DNA from: Streptomyces endophytica
GTDB taxonomy: Bacteria > Actinomycetota > Actinomycetes > Streptomycetales > Streptomycetaceae
Length of the DNA: 64,000 nucleotides
Assembly: GCF_026153355.1 (NCBI RefSeq)
Contig: NZ_CP110636.1
Span: forward strand, 4,030,001 to 4,094,000
Direction: 5' to 3'
Position 1 is the first letter of the stretch. Each line of letters opens with the position of its first letter. The position numbers were made by a program, and so were the translations under genes. The notes below the pieces were generated by a model. It was not told the origin of the DNA, did not search any database, and saw nothing but the letters and a program-made list of their open reading frames with translations. Positions 56,865-64,000 of the stretch are shown here, one piece after another.

Positions 56865-57687
56865 TTACGCCTCCGCCTCGCACACGAAGATCGCCGTGCC
56901 CGGGATCAGATGCCCGCGCAGCGGGGACCAGCCGCCCCACTCCTGGGTGTTCCACTCCGGCCATTCCGGCTCGACGAGGTCCAGCAGCCGGAACCCGGCC
57001 GCGACCACGTCCCGCACCCGGTCGCCCAGCGTCCGGTGGTGCTCGACGTACACCGCCCGCCCCAACCCGTCCTGCTCGACGTACGGGGTGCGGTCGAAGT
57101 AGGAGGACGCCACCGACAGTCCCTCGGGCCCCGGCTCGTCCGGGAAGGCCCAGCGGAGCGGGTGGGTGACGGAGAAGACGAACCGGCCGCCCGGCCGCAG
57201 TACCCGGCGCACCTCGCGCAGCACCCGTACGGGATCGGCGACGAACGGCAGTGCCCCGTATGCCGAGCAGGCGAGATCGAAACTGCCGTCGCGGAAGGGG
57301 AGCGCCCCGGCGTCCGCCTCCACCAGGTCCGTGGCGGCGCCCGGCGTCGCGTCGGCGATCCGCAGCGCGTGCTGGAGCTGCCGGTGGGAGATGTCCAGCG
57401 CCACCGGGAGCGCGCCCTGCGCCGCCAGCCAGCGGGAGCACTGCGCCGCGCCGGCCCCGATCTCCAGGATCCGGCGGCCCTTCAGCTCGGCGGCCGGCCC
57501 CGAGCAGCGCCGCCTCCGCCTCGTCCAGCCCCTCAGGACCCCACACGAACCGGTCGTCCCCCAGGAACGCGCCGTGCTCGCTCTGGTACTCGTCGGCGTT
57601 GCGGTCCCACCAGCCCCGATTGGCGCGGCTGCTCTCGGTGTCCGAGGCGTCACGGCGGGTCGCCTCGGGCTCGTGGTCTTGGTTCAT
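56865..57687 (-). CDS. Class I SAM-dependent methyltransferase
   Basis: About 274 residues. ATG 57687 begins MNQDHEPEATRRDASDTESSRANRGWWDRNADEYQSEHG. One base is missing near 57495, after ALLGAG. The Rossmann core shows ILEIGAGAAQCSRWLA (SAM motif I), PVALDISHRQLQHA (motif II), VEADAGALPFRDGSFDLACSAYGALPF and EVRRVLRPGGRFVFSVTHPLRW. The C-terminal part (FDRTPYVEQDGLG, HHRTLGDRVRDVVAAGFRLLDLVEPEWPEW) matches small-molecule methyltransferases; the substrate is unknown. It is divergent from rpsA. Confidence 0.88.
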
Positions 57688-57810
57688 CGCGCCCGTCGTC
57701 GTAGTCTTCGCTCTGCTTGTTGCTGCAGGGACTGTGAGGCCGCTCGGCCTCGCGGAACATCGCGTGTGCCGGTTTTGGGGCGCTCTGCCCCGGGTGTGCG
57801 CGTTCGCGCA

Positions 57811-57838
57811 TTGACCGTGTCCGGCTGCCCCGTATGCT
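57811..57838 (+). promoter_or_regulatory. Candidate rpsA promoter
   Basis: TTGACC (57811-57816) and TATGCT (57833-57838) are spaced 16 bp, a housekeeping sigma pattern, within the 372-bp gap before rpsA. The leader would be over 200 nt long. No other gene is seen in 57688-58059. Confidence 0.5.
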
Positions 57839-58059
57839 ACAAGTTGCGCTGCGGGCTTGCGCGCCTCAGACGGAGCAGGCCGCGCTCGCATCTGTATGCA
57901 CCCCTCGGTTTTGAGGCGTTTCAGGCGGTTCCGATGCTTCGGCATCCACGAGCCTCCACGAGAGCGTCTCTGACACTGTCCGGCTTATGCAGAGGCGATA
58001 CGGGCTCTCGGCGTAGCAGTACCTACGACTTCAATGTCCGTACCGGAGCCCTTTCCCAC

Positions 58060-59576
58060 ATGACGAGCAGCACCGAGACCACCGCCACCACCCCGCAGGT
58101 TGCGGTCAACGACATCGGTAACGAGGAAGCTTTCCTCGCCGCGATCGACGAGACGATCAAGTACTTCAACGACGGCGACATCGTCGACGGCGTCATCGTG
58201 AAGGTCGACCGGGACGAGGTCCTGCTCGACATCGGTTACAAGACCGAAGGCGTCATCCCGAGCCGCGAGCTCTCGATCAAGCACGACGTCGACCCCAACG
58301 AGGTCGTTGCCGTCGGTGACGAGATCGAGGCCTCGTCCTCCAGAAGGAGGACAAGGAAGGCCGCCTGATCCTCTCGAAGAAGCGCGCCCAGTACGAGCGT
58401 GCCTGGGGCACCATCGAGAAGATCAAGGAAGAGGACGGCATCGTCACCGGTACCGTCATCGAGGTCGTCAAGGGTGGTCTCATCCTCGACATCGGCCTCC
58501 GTGGCTTCCTCCCGGCCTCCCTGGTCGAGATGCGCCGCGTCCGCGACCTTCAGCCCTACGTGGGCAAGGAGCTCGAGGCCAAGATCATCGAGCTGGACAA
58601 GAACCGCAACAACGTGGTCCTGTCCCGCCGCGCCTGGCTGGAGCAGACCCAGAGCGAGGTCCGCCAGACCTTCCTCACCACCCTCCAGAAGGGTCAGGTG
58701 CGCTCCGGCGTCGTCTCCTCCATCGTCAACTTCGGTGCCTTCGTGGACCTGGGTGGCGTCGACGGTCTCGTCCACGTCTCCGAGCTGTCCTGGAAGCACA
58801 TCGACCACCCCTCCGAGGTCGTCGAGGTCGGCCAGGAGGTCACGGTCGAGGTCCTGGACGTCGACATGGACCGCGAGCGCGTCTCCCTGTCGCTCAAGGC
58901 GACCCAGGAAGACCCGTGGCAGCAGTTCGCCCGGACCCACCAGATCGGTCAGGTCGTCCCGGGTAAGGTCACCAAGCTCGTTCCGTTCGGTGCGTTCGTG
59001 CGCGTCGACGAGGGCATCGAGGGCCTGGTCCACATCTCCGAGCTGGCCGAGCGCCACGTCGAGATCCCGGAGCAGGTCGTCCAGGTCAACGACGAGATCT
59101 TCGTCAAGGTCATCGACATCGACCTCGAGCGTCGTCGCATCAGCCTCTCGCTGAAGCAGGCCAACGAGTCCTTCGGTGCCGACCCGACGGCGGTCGAGTT
59201 CGACCCGACCCTGTACGGCATGGCCGCGTCCTACGACGACCAGGGCAACTACATCTACCCCGAGGGCTTCGACCCGAGACCAACGACTGGCTCGAGGGCT
59301 ACGAGACCCAGCGCGAGGCCTGGGAGAACCAGTACGCCGAGGCGCAGCAGCGCTTCGAGCAGCACCAGGCCCAGGTCATCAAGTCCCGCGAGGCCGACGA
59401 GCAGGCTGCGGCCGAGGGCGCTGCGGCGCCGGCGGCGCAGGGTGGCGGCCAGGCCGGCGGCGGCCAGGCCGGCGGCGGCTCGTACTCCTCGGAGTCGGCG
59501 GACAACGCCGGCGCCCTGGCGTCGGACGAGGCGCTCGCCGCGCTCCCGCGAGAAGCTGGCCGGCGGCCAGAGCTGA
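58060..59576 (+). CDS. rpsA: 30S ribosomal protein S1
   Basis: About 505 residues. Binds mRNA at the small subunit. Four S1 RNA-binding domains: GDIVDGVIVKVDRDEVLLDIGYKTEGVIPS, GTVIEVVKGGLILDIGLRGFLPAS, GVVSSIVNFGAFVDLGGVDGLVHVSEL, GKVTKLVPFGAFVRVDEGIEGLVHISEL. The Gln/Ala/Gly-rich tail (AAPAAQGGGQAGGGQAGGG) ends REKLAGGQS. Three indels break the frame: a missing C near 58331, a missing C near 59275 and an extra C near 59545. Because S1 is essential, these are best read as sequence errors. Confidence 0.96.
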
Positions 59577-59605
59577 GCTCGCGCCGGTAGGCAGTAGCTG
59601 ATCGA

Positions 59606-59639
59606 CGAAGGCCCGTTCCCCTCGGGGAGCGGGCCTTCG
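59606..59639 (+). terminator. Terminator after rpsA
   Basis: CGAAGGCCCG (59606-59615) pairs with CGGGCCTTCG (59630-59639), extended by TTCCC/GGGGA. Confidence 0.75.
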
Positions 59640-59829
59640 CCGTGCCATCGTGCCGTCGAGTCGCTGGTGCCGTCTGCCGTCTGCCGTCGAGCCGTCGAGC
59701 CGTCGGGCCCTCGGGCCTTTGGTGGGCGTCGTGTTCTTCGCCGTGCCGCCGTGGCCGTGGCCCCACGGAGGTGCGTTGCGGGGCCAGGGCGCGCTCCGGT
59801 CGGGGCAATCGCGGGTCAGCCCACGGGGA

Positions 59830-60110
59830 CGCCCGGATGGGCAGCGCCGCGGCCACCGGTGACGGTGTTGACCCCCGCGATGGTCACCGGGCAACCGGCC
59901 GTGTCGCAGTGGGTGATGTCGCGGCGTCCATCACGATCCCCTTCTGACTGCCGGTGACGGTGATCCCTTGACGGTCCAGTACGAGGCGCCGCTCACGTAC
60001 AGCCCGTAGCCGCCGCCCGCGGTGAGCACGGCCCGGGGCGAACCGGTCAGCGTGATGCGGGAGTCGGAGACGGAGACGGAGGTGCGGTAGCGGTGGCCTT
60101 GAAGTTGCCT
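59830..60110 (-). pseudogene. Remnant of a right-handed beta-helix (pectate-lyase-like) protein
   Basis: Reading the minus strand across frames gives SVSDSRITLTGSPRAVLTAGGGYGLYVSG, then WTVKGITVTGSQKGIVMDAA, a run typical of parallel beta-helix repeat proteins in Streptomyces. Both ends are missing and the frame shifts at least once, so this is a decayed fragment, not an intact gene. The rest of the 800-bp gap between rpsA and the PAC2 gene shows only the rpsA terminator and no other gene. Confidence 0.5.
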
Positions 60111-60380
60111 GCTGGGAGGCGTCAGGGCTTCGGGTGAGAAGCGGATGGAGGATCAATTCGCCCTCGGGGGAGGTGGGTTGGGGTCATCTTCGTGAATGGG
60201 GAGAGGGGGAAGGTGGGGCTCGCCCGGAACAGGGCACAGTAGGGGCACGGGCGGCCGCGGAACGGTGGGGTCCGGTGGTGGCGGGAACTGTCCGGTACGG
60301 GACCGGGTCATATCCACGGCCGGGAATGCCGACGGCCGACCGCACGTTGCCGTTCATGAGAACGAGGAGGAGCGGTCACT

Positions 60381-61327
60381 GTGTTGGATCCCCAGGGTTT
60401 GTACGAATGGGAGCCGAGCGGGCTCGCGGAGGTCGAGGCGCTGGCCTCGCGGGACTCGGCCGGGCTGGTGCTGCTGTACCACTTCGACGGGTACATCGAC
60501 GCCGGTGAGACGGGCGACCAGATCGTCCAGCGGCTGCTGGACGGCCTGCCGCACCGGGTCGTGGCCCGCTTCGACCACGACCGCCTCATCGACTACCGCG
60601 CCCGCCGCCCGCTGCTCACCTTCGAGCGCAACCGCTGGACCGCCTACGAAACGCCGAGCATCGAGCTGAAGCTGGTGCGCGACACCACCGATGCGCCGTT
60701 CCTGCTGCTGTCCGGCCCGGAGCCGGACGTCGAGTGGGAGCGCTTCGCGGCCGCCGTGAAGGAGATCATCGAGCGGCTCGGGGTGCGTCTCTCGGTCAAC
60801 TTCCACGGCATCCCGATGGGCGTCCCGCACACCCGCCCGGTCGGCATCACCCCGCACGGCAACCGCACCGACCTGATGCCCGGGCACGCCAGCTTCTTCG
60901 ACGAGGCCCAGGTTCCGGGAAGCGCGGAGGCGCTGATCGAATACCGCCTGGCGGAGGCGGGGCACGACGTGCTCGGCGTGGCGGCGCACGTACCGCACTA
61001 CATCGCCCCTCCGCGTACCCGGACGCGGCGCTGACGGTCCTGGAGGCCGTGACGGCGGCGACCGGCCTGGTGCTGCCCGGCCCGGCGCATGCACTGCGTA
61101 CGGAGGCGCTGCGCACTCAGGAGGAGATCGAGCGGCAGATCTCCGAGGGCGACGAGGAACTGGTCGCGCTGGTCAGTGGGCTGGAGCACCAGTACGACGC
61201 GGTGGCCGGTGCCGAGACCCGGGGGAATCTGGTGGCCGAACCGGTGGAGCTCCCCTCGGCCGATGAGATCGGCCGGGAATTCGAGCGCTTCCTGGCGGAA
61301 CGGGAGGGCGACGGCGGGCCCGCCTGA
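60381..61327 (+). CDS. PAC2 family protein
   Basis: About 315 residues from GTG 60381, with a strong AGGAGGAG upstream. PAC2 proteins are related to eukaryotic proteasome assembly chaperones. It has GLVLLYHFDGYIDAGETGDQIVQRLLD, RFDHDRLIDYRARRP, PFLLLSGPEPDVEWERF and GIPMGVPHTRPVGITPHG. One base is missing near 61009, joining HVPHYIA to RSAYPDAALTVLEAVT. Actinomycetes have a proteasome, but a link for this paralogue is inference only. Confidence 0.88.
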
Positions 61328-61445
61328 CGCGGCACCGCCCCCGCTCCCTCCCCGCCTCCGGGGCCCTGCCCTGGCTCTCTTCGGCCCTTTCCCGGATGTC
61401 GCTTCCCCGCAGCGCCGCGCCTCGGGCAACGTATAGCGTGGGCCC

Positions 61446-62034
61446 ATGGTGAAGGTGGGGCTGACCGGCGGCATCGGCGCGGGCAAGAGTGAGGTTTCAC
61501 GACTGCTGGCGTCGTACGGCGCGGTCATCGTGGACGCGGACAAGATCGCACGCGAGGTCGTCGAGCCGGGCACGCCCGGACTCGCGTCGGTGGTCGAGGA
61601 GTTCGGTGAGGACGTCCTCGCGCCGGACGGCACGCTGGACCGCCCCAAGCTGGGCGGCATCGTGTTCGCCGACCCCGGGAAACTCAAGGCGCTCAATGCG
61701 ATCGTGCACCCCTGGTGGGTGCGCGGTCGGCGGAACTCGAGCATCGGCAGGCCCGGACGCGGTGGTCGTGCACGACGTCCCCCTCCTCACGGAGAACGGC
61801 CTGGCGCCGCTCTACGACCTGGTGGTCGTGATCGACGCCGCCCCCGAAACCCAGCTGGACCGCCTGGTGCGGCTGCGCGGCATGGCGGAGGACGAGGCGA
61901 AGTCCCGGATGGCCGCCCAGGCCACCCGCGAACAACGGCTGGCGATCGCCGACCTGGTCATCGACAACGACGGCCCCCTGGAGGCCCTGGAACCCCAGGT
62001 CCGCAAGGTGTGGGAACGCCTCCGCAACGGTTGA
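61446..62034 (+). CDS. coaE: Dephospho-CoA kinase
   Basis: About 196 residues. Last step of coenzyme A synthesis: ATP phosphorylates the 3'-hydroxyl of dephospho-CoA. P-loop VGLTGGIGAGKSEVSRLLA, then VIVDADKIAREVVEPGTPG, HDVPLLTENGLAPLYDLVVVIDA and RMAAQATREQRLAIADLVIDNDG, all standard. Two bases are missing, near 61709 (CCCC run, to give HPLVGARSAELEHRQA) and near 61753 (GCCC run). The enzyme is essential, so I read them as errors. It lacks the extra C-terminal GrpB domain of mycobacterial CoaE. Confidence 0.95.
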
Positions 62035-62129
62035 GGCGGCTGAGGCACGGCCGCCGGGCGCATGAGGTGACGGCCGTCGGGCGGACAAGGTGCGGGCCGC
62101 CGGCCGGACTAGGTGACGGGTGCCGGGCC

Positions 62130-62220
62130 GGCTGAGTGACGGGCTTGGGCCCGCCGAGGGATGCGTGCACGGGCAGGCTGAGTGACGGGCTCGGGCCCGC
62201 AGGGGATGCGCGCACGGGCC
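62130..62220 (+). repeat. 46-bp tandem repeat between coaE and the cupin gene
   Basis: Two near-identical units begin GGCTGAGTGACGGGCT and end GCACGGGC, followed by a partial third and preceded by diverged copies. No gene is seen in the 308-bp gap 62035-62342. Confidence 0.65.
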
Positions 62221-62342
62221 GGCTGAGGCGATGGGCGTCGCGCCGGTAGGCGGAAGCGGGTGCCGGGCCGGCTGGGGGCGAGGCCCGGCCCGGTGGGGGA
62301 GTGGCTGCCGGGCTCGAACGGCCGGGCGATACCCTCGCCGCC

Positions 62343-62794
62343 ATGACTGCTGCTTCCGATCTTGACGCCCAGCTCTCGGCCGGCGAGCCTGTAGCCGAGT
62401 CGGTGACCGAGCCCGCCTCCTCACCTTCCGCTGCCGAATCGGCACCTCCCTCCTTCGTCGTGAACATCCCCGGCATCGCGGACGCCGACCTGGAGCCGGA
62501 GCCGCTGGACCCCTCGCAGATCGTCTCCGGTACGCCCGAGGTGACGGGGAAGGGTTGTGGGAGTCCGCCGACGGCCAGCAGATCCGCGGTATCTGGCAGA
62601 TCACGCCGGGTGTGGTGACCGACACCGAGGCCAATGAACTGTTCGTCGTCGTCAGCGGACGCGCCACCATCGAGGTGGAAGGCGGCTCGGTCCTCGAGGT
62701 GGGCCCCGGCGACGCCTGCATCCTCCGCGAGGGCGACCGCACCCGCTGGACCGTCCACGAGACGCTCCGCAAGGCGTACCACATCAGCCTCTAG
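62343..62794 (+). CDS. Cupin-domain protein
   Basis: About 150 residues. An N-terminal low-complexity Ala/Ser/Glu stretch (about 1-40) leads to FVVNIPGIADADLEPEPLDPSQIVSG, then the cupin barrel GIWQITPGVVTDTEANELFVVVSGRATIEVEGGSVLEVGPGDACILREGDRTRWTVHETLRKAYHISL, resembling the DUF861/ureidoglycine aminohydrolase-like group. One G is missing near 62557, joining VTGKG to LWESADGQQIRG. The function is unknown; most such single-domain cupins bind a metal or small molecule. Confidence 0.82.
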
Positions 62795-62986
62795 CGGCCC
62801 TCTGGCGGCAGGGCTCATGAGGGAGCGGACGGTGGTCCGGCCGAGCGTCCCCGGGGCTGCTTCGGCCTCCGCCGGATCCGGGGAATGCCGTGGCCGACAG
62901 GGTTGTTGTGGCCCCAGGTAACACCGTACGGTCCCTGGCGGACGCATGCCTGCGCCGACAGCGACGCCGGTGGAGAGGAGTAGGTC

Positions 62987-63423
62987 GTGCCCGAGAGCAG
63001 CCCCGAGACGCATGTCATCGACTTCCGTGCTGCGGAGCAGCTGCTGGCCGCCCGCGACCCCCGCGGCGCGATCCGGTTGCTGGACTCGGTCATCAGCGCG
63101 CATCCGGACAACACCGCGGCCCGACTGCTGCGCGCCCGTGCCTTTTTCCTCGCCGCTCAACTACGGCCGGCGGAGCTTGAGTTCCAGATCGTGCTGGAGC
63201 GTGAGCCCGACAACGCGTTCGCGCACTTCGCGCTCGCCCGCACCCTGGAGCGCGCCGCCCGCCCTGACGAGGCGCTCCGCCACTTCCGGCTGGCGGCGGC
63301 CTCGACCCCCGCCCGGAGTTCATCCAGGCGGCCCGCTTCGCCCCGGACGCCACGGGCAACGGTGACCGGGCTCCGAAGGACGCCCCCGACCGGCCGGGCG
63401 GCGAGGACACAGGACCGCGGTAG
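62987..63423 (+). CDS. Tetratricopeptide-repeat protein
   Basis: About 145 residues from GTG 62987, with GGAGAGGAG upstream. Two to three TPR units: RAAEQLLAARDPRGAIRLLDSVISAHPDN, RLLRARAFFLAAQLRPAELEFQIVLEREPDN and HFALARTLERAARPDEALRHFRLAAASTP. One C is missing near 63312, after which the last residues read EFIQAARFAPDATGNGDRAP and end GEDTGPR. It is a protein-protein interaction module; the partner is unknown. Confidence 0.85.
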
Positions 63424-63501
63424 GTGGGGATGGTCCACCGAGTAGGGAGGCCGGCCGCCGCCGGGTCACGGCCGGCCGCCGCGTCACGGCCAGTGGTCGA
63501 G

Positions 63502-63815
63502 TCACGGCCTACTGCCGCGGCGGCGGTCCGTGTCGTTGCGTATGCCGAAGACATCGTTCCGGCCGCGGTCGGGCTCGTACGGTGGTACGTCCTTGCCCGG
63601 TTGGTAGTGCGGTCCCTGGCGGATGTGGCGGATGACCATGATCAGGTCTGCGGCTGCCACCATGGCGAGTGCGGCACACGCGGCCGCCCATTCCGGCCGC
63701 CCGAAGTCGGCGAAGGCCACGGCCCCGGCGACGGCCCACGCAGTCCCCACAGTGCCAGTCCGCAGCGTATTTTCAGCGGGCTGCGTGCCTGCAGGGGCTC
63801 ATTTCCCGTACGCAT
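63502..63815 (-). CDS. DUF6343 family membrane protein
   Basis: About 104 residues. The start is uncertain between ATG 63815 (MRTGNEPLQARSPLKIR), ATG 63824 and GTG 63836. One base is missing near 63750, joining GLALWGL to AWAVAGAVAFADFGRPEWAAA. Two hydrophobic segments lie at about 20-40 and 48-65, and the tail IRHIRQGPHYQPGKDVPPYEPDRG matches, from memory, the DUF6343 pattern. Role unknown. It lies just downstream of the partial gene on the same strand. Confidence 0.7.
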
Positions 63816-63866
63816 CGGCCTCATCTCCCACTTCACCTTCCAGGATCCTCCCGATCCATGAGTCCG

Positions 63867-64000
63867 TCACTGCTCTTCCTCGCCTTGGTCGGTCTTCGTC
63901 TCCTTCGCCGTCTTGTGCGTGGGGCAAGGCGTGGGGCGGGGATCGCCGGCCGGGTGGCCGTTGATCCAGGACAGCCCGCCGATGTCGAGCCGCGAGCGGG
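63867..64000 (-). CDS. Partial hypothetical protein, C-terminal 43 residues
   Basis: Only the C-terminus is inside the window: RLDIGGLSWINGHPAGDPRP, then a Lys/Glu/Thr-rich tail ending GEEEQ. The frame is open to the right edge. No family can be named from this fragment. Confidence 0.5.
   Translation of the reverse strand, partial: RSRLDIGGLSWINGHPAGDPRPTPCPTHKTAKETKTDQGEEEQ

Noticed and set aside
58060..59576. rpsA as a pseudogene
   Set aside because: S1 is essential and all four S1 domains are intact on both sides of each indel.

Overview
The window is high-GC DNA with strong third-position G/C bias and GTG/TTG starts. Its gene content (gltBD, pyk, an ANTAR response regulator, liv transporter, fdhF-like oxidoreductase, polA, rpsA, coaE, desferrioxamine-type desAB, secreted trypsin, Tat-exported hydrolases) points to a Streptomyces chromosome. 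From memory, the backbone order gltB-gltD-pyk-pdtaR-liv-fdhF-polA-rpsA-coaE follows the conserved Streptomyces core; this was not checked by alignment.

Layout. 1-3717 (-): three ADP-ribosylglycohydrolase genes joined by 4-nt stop/start overlaps; the last runs off the left edge. 4008-4746 (+): a VIT1/CCC1-type metal transporter. 5036-11101 (+): gltB-gltD (glutamate synthase) behind candidate GlnR sites. 11316-18761: small metabolic and regulatory genes (flavin reductase-like/ArsR pair, PPOX oxidoreductase, lipoprotein, MBL hydrolase, LacI regulator with a divergent hydrolase, HExxH metalloprotein, secreted trypsin). 18976-24302: a repeat-containing mini membrane protein, a GH101 endo-alpha-N-acetylgalactosaminidase facing a GH35 beta-galactosidase, and a divergent AraC regulator at 24518. 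25454-31629: aminopeptidase N, a repeat-rich gap with an iron box, and desA-desB without desC/desD. 31746-37779: Tat-exported 5'-nucleotidase, SIMPL protein, pyruvate kinase, LAGLIDADG-like protein, a tRNA flanked by 17-bp direct repeats, and a PdtaR-like regulator. 37856-43621 (-): livK, livH, livM, livG, livF. 44084-49968: thioesterase, molybdopterin oxidoreductase, polA. 50049-57687: DUF4184 protein, lytic transglycosylase, a 44-residue SPW_0924-like ORF with a DUF3068 protein, hrpB helicase, methyltransferase. 58060-64000: rpsA, a beta-helix protein remnant, PAC2 protein, coaE, cupin, TPR protein, DUF6343 protein and a partial gene.

How the genes work together. gltBD turns glutamine plus 2-oxoglutarate into glutamate, and the GlnR-like sites would tie it to nitrogen supply. 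The Liv system imports branched-chain amino acids or related substrates. GH101 and GH35 could together dismantle galactosyl-N-acetylgalactosamine glycans under AraC control. desA/desB would make N-hydroxylated diamine siderophore precursors under DmdR/IdeR control.

Sequence quality. About 19 genes, including the essential rpsA and coaE and the conserved gltB, are split by single-base indels. Almost all are one missing C or G in a C/G run. I treat these as sequencing or assembly errors, give each gene one span, and state where the frame breaks.
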